Of a stretch of DNA of 61,421 bases, positions 54,494-61,421 are shown one piece after another. Numbering within the stretch: position 1 is the stretch's first letter; the number at the start of each line of letters is the position of its first letter. A program made the position numbers and the translations under genes. The DNA comes from Prevotellaceae bacterium UBA2852 (GTDB lineage: Bacteria > Bacteroidota > Bacteroidia > Bacteroidales > Bacteroidaceae), in NCBI GenBank assembly GCA_002350855.1, contig DEFM01000034.1, positions 36,940-98,360 of the forward strand, read 5' to 3'. Below the pieces are notes generated by a model. The model did no database searches, was not told the origin of the DNA, and worked only from the letters and a program-made list of their open reading frames with translations.

Positions 54494-54880
54494 ATGACAG
54501 CATTTAAGAAGTATCCATGGAGTATTTTGCTCTATCTGACAGTTTTGATTCTATCAATCATGCCTGTGCCTGAGACCCCGCTGGTCGATGTTCCACTGAT
54601 GGACAAATGGACACATTTTGTGATGTACTGCGCAGTGGGATGTGCCGCATGGATGGATTGGAGCAGAAAAAAAGCCAGCGGTTTGAAGCTGGCTCTATGG
54701 ACTGTTGCTGTCCCTGTGCTTTACGGAGGACTGATGGAGCTGATACAGGCTTATTGTACCACTTACCGTTCTGGTGAATGGATGGATGTTCTTGCCAACT
54801 CTTGTGGAGTTCTCCTCTCCATCCCCATCGGATATTTTGTTATTAGGCGAATCATAACCTCAAAGACCCCCTCCGCCTAA
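54494..54880 (+). CDS. VanZ-family membrane protein
   Basis: 128 residues from the ATG at 54494. Four hydrophobic helices and the VanZ motif MDKWTHFVMYCAVGC, followed by GLMELIQAYCTTYRSGEWMDVLANSCGV, which carries the conserved E-x-x-Q and R-x-x-x-x-D residues. VanZ was named from teicoplanin resistance, but such short homologues are common and usually not resistance genes. Confidence 0.85.
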   Translation: MTAFKKYPWSILLYLTVLILSIMPVPETPLVDVPLMDKWTHFVMYCAVGCAAWMDWSRKKASGLKLALWTVAVPVLYGGLMELIQAYCTTYRSGEWMDVLANSCGVLLSIPIGYFVIRRIITSKTPSA

Positions 54881-54957
54881 CGGCACCTCCCCCGTAAAGG
54901 GGAGGATTAGCCATCCGGATGGATTAGTTCTCCCCTGACGGGGAGTTAAAGGGGACT
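54866..54957. repeat. Intergenic REP-like palindromic element
   Basis: Two hairpins (CCTCCCC/GGGGAGG near 54890-54907 and CTCCCC/GGGGAG near 54930-54945) flank the palindrome CCATCCGGATGG (54911-54922), and the ends GACCCCCT and AGGGGAC are roughly inverted. Related pieces occur at 26640-26668 and 19703-19714. Confidence 0.7.
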
Positions 54958-54958
54958 T

Positions 54959-55426
54959 CTACCACTTACTATACGGATGTGTCATCAGATACTTATTGTA
55001 GAAGCGTTTGTCGCCTGTGACTTCTTTGCCTAAGAAATCGGGGCGGATGTATTCCTCGTCTTCACTTTCCAATTCAATTTCTGCAAACACCAGACCTTCA
55101 TTCTCGCCGTGGAATTCATCTACCTCCACGGTGTGCTTCCCATTTGGCACCAGCCAACGGGTTTTCTGAATCCGTCCGGGTTTGCACAGTTTCATCAACT
55201 GACGACCATCCTCCAGGGACACTTCTGTCTCAAACTCATAACGTGACAGTCCTCCGTCTTCAGAAGGTCCCTTGATGGTAAGATACGCACGGTCATCACG
55301 TATTCGTACTCTGATGGTTCTGCCAGGAGCAGAATCGAAATAACCCTGCTCTATGTCAGTATGACTTACTGCGAGGTGCTTATACTCACCTGTTACCAGA
55401 AATTTTCTTTCAATTTCAAAGTGCAT
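54959..55426 (-). CDS. CYTH-domain (triphosphate tunnel) protein
   Basis: 155 residues. It begins MHFEIERKFLV with the diagnostic ExExK motif and continues with the alternating charged strands of the tunnel fold (RTIRVRIRDDRAYLTIKG, YEFETEVSLEDG, HTVEVDEFHGENEGLVFAEIEL). CYTH proteins hydrolyse triphosphates such as inorganic tripolyphosphate; the short bacterial class is often a tripolyphosphatase. The specific substrate is unknown. Confidence 0.9.
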   Translation of the reverse strand: MHFEIERKFLVTGEYKHLAVSHTDIEQGYFDSAPGRTIRVRIRDDRAYLTIKGPSEDGGLSRYEFETEVSLEDGRQLMKLCKPGRIQKTRWLVPNGKHTVEVDEFHGENEGLVFAEIELESEDEEYIRPDFLGKEVTGDKRFYNKYLMTHPYSKW

Positions 55427-55447
55427 AATAATGTCTTTGGTTTAATA

Positions 55448-55476
55448 ACCCCGAAAGTCTGAACAACTTCCGGGGT
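55448..55476 (-). terminator. Hairpin terminator after the 1498-residue protein gene
   Basis: ACCCCGAAAGT (55448-55458) and ACTTCCGGGGT (55466-55476) form a stem with one mismatch. It lies just past the stop of the large gene and before the CYTH start. Confidence 0.65.
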
Positions 55477-55507
55477 CATTTCAATGTTTACTTTATTAAG
55501 AATTAAC

Positions 55508-58500
55508 CTACTTCACAAGAACCTTTCTAACTGTACCGTTGCTCATGCGAACGATGTTGATTCCCTTCTGAGGAGCATTCAGGCGAGCACCTGAAACTGA
55601 GAAGAATGCAACCGGTACGGCTGGTTCTGAAATCTCTTCCGCAGCAACACCTTCAATCGCTACAGGAGCACCACTCTTGTAGTAGTAGAGTTTCCACTCA
55701 CCTACAACTTCGTAGTCGTTAGCAAGAACCTCTGTCTTGGAAAGACCAATACGAGCCTTGCCGTCTTCACCGACTTCAAACTCGATTTCGTTGAGGTAGT
55801 AGCCGGCAGCGAAGAAGGCAACGGTTGGTGTAGTGCCGTCAGGAGCGAACTTACCGTTAGAGAGTGTGTAGCACTTAACATCGAGGTCTGTGTCTGCAGC
55901 ACCTTCGTAGAGGTTCATTACAGGTGTTGTATAGTTGCCGAGAGAAGTTGTAGCATAGAGAGTAGTGAGGTGAGTCTCCTCGCCATTTGCTACGCGAGCT
56001 TCTTCTTCGTCATAGTAACCTGCACGATAGTAAGTGTGAACGGTTGCCTTGTAGAAACCTGCAGGCAGACCAGAGAGATCCTGATAGAGTTCGAACGGAG
56101 CGCGGTTGTAGCTTACAGAGTACTGCTTGTAACCGTTCATCGCTGTAGTAGTCCAACCTTCGATGCGGGTTTCATCCTTGCTACCCTTTTCTGGATCATA
56201 GTTGGCATTGACAATAAGGTCGGATACATCAACCAGTTCTTCAGCTGCGCCCAGATAGTAGAGTTTCCATTCACCTACAACTTCATAGTCGTTAGCAAGA
56301 ACTTCTGTCTTAGAGAGTCCTATAATCACTTCACCATCTGCAGGAACAGTGAATTCAAGAGTATTAAGGTAGTAGCCCTGCTTGAAGAATTCAGCTGTAG
56401 GTGTGGTGCCGTCAGGAGCAAACTTACCATTAGAGAGTGTGTAGCACTTCACACCGAGGTCTGTGTCTGCACCACCTTCGCTGAGGTTCATTACAGGCTT
56501 GGTGAAGTCACCGTCTGAAGTCTTGGCATAGAGTGTGGTGAGGTGAGTCTCCTCGTTGTTCTTGATACGGGTTTCCTCTTCGTCATAGTAACCTGCACGG
56601 TAGTATGTGTGAACGGTTACGCGGTACTTACCCTGTGGCAGACCGGAGAGTTTCTGGTTGAGTTCAAACGGAGCGCGGTTGTAGCTTACAGTGTATTGCT
56701 TGTAGCCGTTCATTGCGGTTGTCACCCAACCGTCGATGCGGGTTTCATCCTTGCTACCCTTTTCCGGGTCGAAGTTTGCATTGACAATAAGGTCTGATAC
56801 ATCTACAACTTCAGCCTCATCGCCCATATACCAGAGTCTCCACTCACCAACTACTTCGTAGTCGTTTGCAAGAACCTCTGTCTTTGAAAGACCGATTGTC
56901 ACTTCGCCGTCTTCAGGAACTGTGAACACGAGTTCGTTGAGATAGTAGCCCTGCTTGAAGAATTCAGCTGTTGGTGTAGTGCCGTCAGGAGCGAACTTAC
57001 CGCTAGAGAGTGTGTAGCAGTTCACGCCGAGGTTGGTGTCTGCAGCACCTTCGCTGAGATTCATAACCTGCGTGGTGAAATTGTCTTCGGAAGTCTTGGC
57101 ATAGAGTGTAGTGAGGTGAGTCTCCTCGTTGTTCTTGATACGGGTTTCCTCTTCGTCATAGTAACCTGCGCGGTAGTAAGTGTGGACAGTAACCTTATAC
57201 TTACCCTTTGGCAGTCCGGAGAGTTTCTGGTAGAGTTCGAACGGAGCGCGGTTGTAGCTTACTGTATATTGCTTGTAACCGTTCATGGCAGTCGTCACCC
57301 AACCGTCGATACGGGTTTCATCCTTGCTACCCTTAGCTGGGTCGAAGGTATTGTTGACAATCATGTCAGAGTAGTCAACCGGATTGTCCTCTGAAGCGCC
57401 GCCACCGCCCATCTTGAGGGCAACAACTGCTGCATTGAGGTCTGTGATAGCCGCTTCTGCTTCTGCGCTGTTGTAAGACTTGCTGTTGTATGCAGTCTGA
57501 GCCTCAGCCAACAGATCCTGGGCATCTTTGAGAGCCTTGGCGCTTGCGTTGGAAGCATTAGCGATAGCATCTGACAATGAGTTAATGGCAACTTGCAGAT
57601 TTGCATAAATCTTAGTGCCTTCTTCTACATCTTCCATTGCCTTCTTCAAGTCAAGGAGTGCCTGATAAGCATCATCAGAAGACTGTGAAGCTGTAATCGC
57701 TGCCTGCAGAGCATTGAGTTCTGGCTGACCTGCGATATTGTTGAGCATAGCCTCTGCTGTCGGCAAAGTCTTTGCAATCACACTTGCCAGCACCTCAGGA
57801 TTCTTGCCACGGAAGATGAGCGAAGCACCACCAGCCCAGAGGCGGCAGCCTTCAACTGAACGTACCTTGTTGGTGATACCGATACGCATAGTTCCATCGG
57901 ATACCAGACCGTAAACAGTCATCTTAAACTTGCCGTCTGCAAATGCGTTAGAAGCTTCTGCTGCCTCATTCAGAGTAATGCCTTCAGCCTCGTCAACGCC
58001 AGGGATATTACCCGAAGGCACCTTGGTTTCGAACGAGTTGATGTAAGCATAAGCCTTAGCAAGAGCCTCATTCTCGTCTGTGTAGCTGTCACCTGGACGG
58101 AAAGCAGCGGAGAGATTGAATTCATAAAGACCGTTCTGCAGGTTGGTCAGAGTCTGATATACATCGCAAACCATGTTGCCGGCTTCCATAACCGGAAACA
58201 CTTCCGTATTTCCGTAAGGCCAAACAGGACCTACTGCGGAAGTCCAGCCGCCAGCTTCTGAGAAATTCGGGTTATTCAACAACGCTGTGCAGTCGTCGCC
58301 GTCCGACATGGCGTTAGCCATAGCGTTCTTCATTATTCCGTCAAGATAAGCTGTCTCAGCAGCAATCTGAGTATCGTTCAAAAGAGCGTTTTCGAGGACA
58401 TAGACTGCACCGCCATTATGGTTGTAATCATCACCAGGCTCATCCTCCGCCATCAGGTAGTCGGCAAGGAGGTTAACCTCATCATTCTCAGCTGTAGTGG

Positions 58501-60004
58501 TAGCCAGGAAATCCTCTGCTTCACTTATCTTAGCGCGATATAAAGTATACGCAGCAACGCTACTTGCCATTGCCTTTGATGCATCCAGGAAGTCTGCAAG
58601 TGCCTTTGCCTTGTCGGTTGCAGAAGCATTGAATGCAGCAAGCGCAGCCTTGTAGTTTTCATATACTGACTTCTGGCAATAAAGTTCACCAAAAGATTCC
58701 ATTGCTGCATAGCCAGGCTCTGTTTCCATAGTCTTGATTACAAGCAGTTCATAAGCATCATCAGCATCGCCAAGGTAGAACAGGTTAACGTTGTCCAGAC
58801 CAATCCAATTAGCACTCTTCTCCTGAATCTGGAGACCGAACTCGAGATTGTCGCCTGATACGTAAGTATAAACATCAAATGGTTTTTCAATGTCAATCTT
58901 AGTAGCAGTTACTTTTGTCTGGCTGTTTCCTGCATAGAGGTAAACGCCTTCGCCAGAGTTTGCGAATGCAAGGGAGTTGAGGTGATATACACCTGCAGAG
59001 AGGTTAGTAGCTGTTGCATAAACCTTACCATCTACAGCCATTGCATCCCCTTTCCAGTTTTCATAATGGTTGCCTGTAACAGAATAGTCTTTGGCAGCAT
59101 TTCCATTAGAAGCCTGCTTATTCTCTGCATTGGTAGTAGAAGTCCAGCCAGTAGTTTCACCGTCATTGAAATCAGAAGCAATACCCAGTAGAGACATAAC
59201 ATTAACAGGATCTTCAACAGTGGCAACAGCCATCTTTGCTGTAGCAATAGCCTTGTCGAGAAGTTCCTTCTGGGCTTCCAGCTGCTCAAAGGTGCTGGAA
59301 GTGTTGTTATACACATTCTTTGCATTATTGAGTGTTGTGGCATCAACTCCGGCAATTTTATCAGCCTCTGCTATGGACTCACCCAGAGCCACAGCAGCCA
59401 GATACTGCTTCATGGCAGATGAATATGTAGTGTAGTCTGCTTCGGAAACGAAGTACCAGATAAGCTGGCAGTCGTCCATGTTGTAACCGAGAGAGTTCTC
59501 AGGGTCGCAAACGTACAGACGGGTGTCCCCAACCGTCTTGATTAAGCCGAGGTAGGCATCCTGATAGTTCGATGGAGTAAATTCAGCGTTCTGCGCCGAC
59601 AGACCAATCTTGTAGGTTCCGCCTGTCTGAGGCAAAAAAGTGTACTGGTTGTTGGCTTTGCCGTCCTTTGTATTATCTACCCAGATGGCATCCACGCCAT
59701 CAATAAACATGTAGCCCCACTGGTCTTTCATACCACCTTCGAGCACATAGTTTGTGATGTAGTAAGAATCAGCTGCAGTTCCAGCTTCGAGAATCACCTT
59801 GTGTCCCAAAGTAGGGCTTACGCTGGCACGTGTTCCCCAGTCGTTTGCACCGAGAAGGAAACCATCGGCTTCGGAGTTGTAGAGATAGACTACCTCGCCC
59901 ACAGACATAGGCTGGACAGCAGGAGCTGCCGGCTTTGTCCACTGCGCAAAGGAAGCCACACTCATCATGACCGATGCCACAAAGAATGTAAGTCTTTTAA
60001 GCAT
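55508..60004 (-). CDS. Large secreted protein with three 191-residue repeats and a sorting tail
   Basis: 1498 residues. A signal peptide (MLKRLTFFVASVMMSVASFAQ) is followed by beta-rich regions that look like carbohydrate-binding modules (about 270-410 and 570-730) and a helical FIVAR-like region (about 745-868, SDDAYQALLDLKKAMEDV). Three consecutive repeats (about 875-1440) share GSKDETRI-GW, NGYKQY, NRAPFEL, HTYYRAGYYDEEE, TLYA and GLSKTEVLANDYEVVGEW. The last 50 residues (FFSVSGARLNAPQKGINIVRMSNGTVRKVLVK) form a type IX-like tail. No catalytic domain was seen. It is probably a surface adhesin or sugar-binding scaffold. Confidence 0.8.
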   Translation of the reverse strand: MLKRLTFFVASVMMSVASFAQWTKPAAPAVQPMSVGEVVYLYNSEADGFLLGANDWGTRASVSPTLGHKVILEAGTAADSYYITNYVLEGGMKDQWGYMFIDGVDAIWVDNTKDGKANNQYTFLPQTGGTYKIGLSAQNAEFTPSNYQDAYLGLIKTVGDTRLYVCDPENSLGYNMDDCQLIWYFVSEADYTTYSSAMKQYLAAVALGESIAEADKIAGVDATTLNNAKNVYNNTSSTFEQLEAQKELLDKAIATAKMAVATVEDPVNVMSLLGIASDFNDGETTGWTSTTNAENKQASNGNAAKDYSVTGNHYENWKGDAMAVDGKVYATATNLSAGVYHLNSLAFANSGEGVYLYAGNSQTKVTATKIDIEKPFDVYTYVSGDNLEFGLQIQEKSANWIGLDNVNLFYLGDADDAYELLVIKTMETEPGYAAMESFGELYCQKSVYENYKAALAAFNASATDKAKALADFLDASKAMASSVAAYTLYRAKISEAEDFLATTTAENDEVNLLADYLMAEDEPGDDYNHNGGAVYVLENALLNDTQIAAETAYLDGIMKNAMANAMSDGDDCTALLNNPNFSEAGGWTSAVGPVWPYGNTEVFPVMEAGNMVCDVYQTLTNLQNGLYEFNLSAAFRPGDSYTDENEALAKAYAYINSFETKVPSGNIPGVDEAEGITLNEAAEASNAFADGKFKMTVYGLVSDGTMRIGITNKVRSVEGCRLWAGGASLIFRGKNPEVLASVIAKTLPTAEAMLNNIAGQPELNALQAAITASQSSDDAYQALLDLKKAMEDVEEGTKIYANLQVAINSLSDAIANASNASAKALKDAQDLLAEAQTAYNSKSYNSAEAEAAITDLNAAVVALKMGGGGASEDNPVDYSDMIVNNTFDPAKGSKDETRIDGWVTTAMNGYKQYTVSYNRAPFELYQKLSGLPKGKYKVTVHTYYRAGYYDEEETRIKNNEETHLTTLYAKTSEDNFTTQVMNLSEGAADTNLGVNCYTLSSGKFAPDGTTPTAEFFKQGYYLNELVFTVPEDGEVTIGLSKTEVLANDYEVVGEWRLWYMGDEAEVVDVSDLIVNANFDPEKGSKDETRIDGWVTTAMNGYKQYTVSYNRAPFELNQKLSGLPQGKYRVTVHTYYRAGYYDEEETRIKNNEETHLTTLYAKTSDGDFTKPVMNLSEGGADTDLGVKCYTLSNGKFAPDGTTPTAEFFKQGYYLNTLEFTVPADGEVIIGLSKTEVLANDYEVVGEWKLYYLGAAEELVDVSDLIVNANYDPEKGSKDETRIEGWTTTAMNGYKQYSVSYNRAPFELYQDLSGLPAGFYKATVHTYYRAGYYDEEEARVANGEETHLTTLYATTSLGNYTTPVMNLYEGAADTDLDVKCYTLSNGKFAPDGTTPTVAFFAAGYYLNEIEFEVGEDGKARIGLSKTEVLANDYEVVGEWKLYYYKSGAPVAIEGVAAEEISEPAVPVAFFSVSGARLNAPQKGINIVRMSNGTVRKVLVK
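55690..57380 (-). repeat. Three 573-base tandem repeats within the secreted protein gene
   Basis: The repeats have a period of 573 bases (191 codons), measured from the DLIVN/DMIVN segment at 57362, 56789 and 56216. They are highly similar at DNA level, especially the first two, so unequal crossing-over could change copy number. Confidence 0.85.
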
Positions 60005-60050
60005 AAAAAAGGTTTTTAGTTAGTTAGTAATTAAAAAATGATTTTGCTTG

Positions 60051-60058
60051 CAAATATA
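60051..60058 (-). promoter_or_regulatory. -7 element of the 1498-residue protein gene
   Basis: Reads TATATTTG on the minus strand, 46 bases before the start codon. Confidence 0.45.
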
Positions 60059-60095
60059 CAAATAATTAGAATACAACTAATTATATACAGATAAA

Positions 60096-61214
60096 TTATG
60101 CGTTTTCCGCTTCAGGGTTTGCCATGAGATAAGCCTTGATGAAATCATCAATTTTACCGTCCATCACACCTGTGACGTCAGAAGTCTGGTAGTTGGTTCG
60201 GTGGTCCTTCACGCGGCGGTCGTCGAAGACATAGGAACGGATCTGACTACCCCACTCTATCTTCTTCTTTCCAGCCTCAACCTTTGCCTGCTCCTCCATA
60301 CGCTTCTTGAGCGCACGGTCGTAGAGCTGGGAGCGGAGCAATCGAAGTGCGTTCTCACGGTTCTCCTGCTGCTTACGCGTCTCGGTATTCTCGATAAGGA
60401 TTTCCTCTTCCTCTCCTGTGTCGGGATCCACATACTGATAGCGCAGACGGACACCAGTCTCAACCTTATTGACGTTCTGACCTCCGGCACCGCTGCTTCG
60501 GAAAGTATCCCACGAGAGTTTGCTCTTGTCAATGGTTATCTCTATGGAGTCGTCAACGAGCGGAGTAACGAACACCGACGCAAAGGAAGTCATACGTTTT
60601 CCCTGTGCATTATAGGGAGACACACGCACCAGACGGTGTACACCGTTCTCACCCTTAAGATATCCGTATGCCTGATCGCCTTCAATCTCCATGGTCACGG
60701 TCTTGATTCCCGCTTCGTCACCATCCTGATAGTTGCTGATAGTGACCTTGTATTTATGTGCCTCTGCCCATCGCTGGTACATACGCATAAGCATCTGTGC
60801 CCAGTCCTGACTCTCGGTACCTCCGGCACCGGAATTAATCTTCAGCACAGCATCCATGCCGTCGGCTTCATCGCGCAGCATGTTCTTGAGTTCAAGATTC
60901 TCAATCAGCGAGAGTGCGTTGGCATAGTCGTTATCGACTTCCTCTTCGCTAACGAGTTCTTCCTTGTAGTATTCAAATGCAAGATCGAGTTCATCGGCTG
61001 CCGACTTCACTTCGTTATAGCCGTCAATCCACTTGCGAATATCCTTGACTTTCTTCATCTGCACCTCTGCAGCCTTAGCGTCATCCCAGAACTCAGGAGC
61101 CTGGGTGCGCAATTCCTCTTCCTCTACCTCCACAAGCTTCTGTTCTATGCCGAGATAGCGGTATAGTGCTTCTGTGCGTTCCTTAATATCTTTCAGTTGT
61201 TCTGCGGTAATCAT
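60096..61214 (-). CDS. prfB: Peptide chain release factor 2
   Basis: 372 residues from the ATG at 61214 (MITAEQLKDIKERTEALYRYLGIEQK). It ends translation at UAA/UGA. The catalytic GGQ is in SSGAGGQNVNKVETGVRLRY, and the recognition and RF2-type segments are intact, for example QDWAQMLMRMYQRW and NGVHRLVRVSPYNAQGKRMTSF. In many bacteria a programmed frameshift lies near codon 25; here the frame is open through that position, so no frameshift is needed. An ATG at 61331 gives only an unlikely N-terminal extension. Confidence 0.95.
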   Translation of the reverse strand: MITAEQLKDIKERTEALYRYLGIEQKLVEVEEEELRTQAPEFWDDAKAAEVQMKKVKDIRKWIDGYNEVKSAADELDLAFEYYKEELVSEEEVDNDYANALSLIENLELKNMLRDEADGMDAVLKINSGAGGTESQDWAQMLMRMYQRWAEAHKYKVTISNYQDGDEAGIKTVTMEIEGDQAYGYLKGENGVHRLVRVSPYNAQGKRMTSFASVFVTPLVDDSIEITIDKSKLSWDTFRSSGAGGQNVNKVETGVRLRYQYVDPDTGEEEEILIENTETRKQQENRENALRLLRSQLYDRALKKRMEEQAKVEAGKKKIEWGSQIRSYVFDDRRVKDHRTNYQTSDVTGVMDGKIDDFIKAYLMANPEAENA

Positions 61215-61235
61215 AGATTTTTTATTTATTGTGTG

Positions 61236-61243
61236 CAAAGTTA
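61236..61243 (-). promoter_or_regulatory. -7 element of the prfB promoter
   Basis: Reads TAACTTTG on the minus strand, 22 bases before the prfB ATG. Confidence 0.5.
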
Positions 61244-61283
61244 CGAACATTTTTTTGTATTTCACCCAGAAACAATTAAATTT

Positions 61284-61417
61284 GCACCGCAGGTGCATGT
61301 AATAAACAAAAAACATGTTGCTGCGCAACAATTAAACGGATTAAACGAATAAGAATAAATCAAATAATCTGTTAAATCCGAACATTCGTTAAATCCGTTA
61401 AATCGCACCTAAGGTGC
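61284..61417. repeat. Compound inverted-repeat element at the window edge
   Basis: GCACC-GCA-GGTGC (61284-61296) and GCACC-TAA-GGTGC (61405-61417) bracket a 20-base inverted repeat (61331-61350 against 61384-61403, 18 of 20 paired). A small palindrome GTTGC-TGC-GCAAC lies between. No gene is seen here. Confidence 0.6.
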
Positions 61418-61421
61418 ATGT

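Noticed and set aside
54494..54880. Glycopeptide resistance gene vanZ
   Set aside because: It is a short VanZ-family protein in a core setting with no vanA/vanH/vanX partners, so a resistance role is not supported.
60201..61166. 321-codon open frame opposite prfB
   Set aside because: prfB is certain on the other strand, and this translation is Leu/His/Cys-rich with no family resemblance.

Overview
The window looks like a chromosome segment of a Bacteroidales bacterium, most likely Prevotella or a close relative. The evidence is Bacteroidetes-type promoters (TTTG, 19-20 bases, TAnnTTTG), GldH, NigD-like and DUF4837/DUF4421 lipoproteins or secreted proteins, RicT (PSP1), large surface proteins with short type-IX-like C-terminal tails, and pectin-side-chain enzymes. 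No tRNA, rRNA or CRISPR array was found. Assignments rest on reading the translations; no database search was run.

Region 1 (1-13423) is AT-rich and accessory. A good promoter (120-150) is followed by about 330 bases of leader with crossing complementary segments (possible pseudoknot). Then comes one same-strand gene train of 14 genes: a small membrane protein, a stand-alone TerY-C-like zinc ribbon, a Ser/Thr kinase with its own zinc ribbon, a VWA protein (TerY-like), a PP2C phosphatase, a HEPN-like protein, two membrane proteins that share an almost identical N-terminal domain, three small or acidic unknown proteins, a Sel1-repeat protein, an AAA+ ATPase and a YbjN-like protein. Kinase + VWA + PP2C is the known TerY-P triad. 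The rest looks like an enlarged, poorly described version of it, plausibly a stress or phage-defence signalling island, and is the best candidate for a new system here. A RelB/PIN toxin-antitoxin pair bounded by two near-identical hairpins (13471-14492) closes this region.

Region 2 (14522-44021) is mostly core genome: a GH30 glycosidase, YfhO, murF; divergently folP-cdaA followed by a rhamnogalacturonan-I set (GH105, CE12 esterase, GH106) with a DUF4837 lipoprotein between; metF-holB-ricT-gldH; ACT protein and UPF0210; fused FeoAB; a metal permease with Cys/His-rich repeats; NigD-like lipoprotein, acyltransferase, ddl, rluD and a PASTA protein; and a membrane-bound AraC-type regulator.

Region 3 (44022-50780) is a rearranged surface-protein locus. 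A secretion-competent N-terminal fragment carries a 49-base copy of the PASTA gene start. It faces a 1464-residue BspA/GLUG-like protein that lacks a signal peptide, and next to it is a WG-repeat protein split by one in-frame stop. A 74-base tandem repeat multiplies the promoter in front of rplS.

Region 4 (50781-61421) returns to ordinary genes: rplS with a structured leader, a MaoC dehydratase, DUF4421, an NSS transporter, VanZ, CYTH, a 1498-residue secreted protein with three 191-residue repeats, and prfB without the programmed frameshift.
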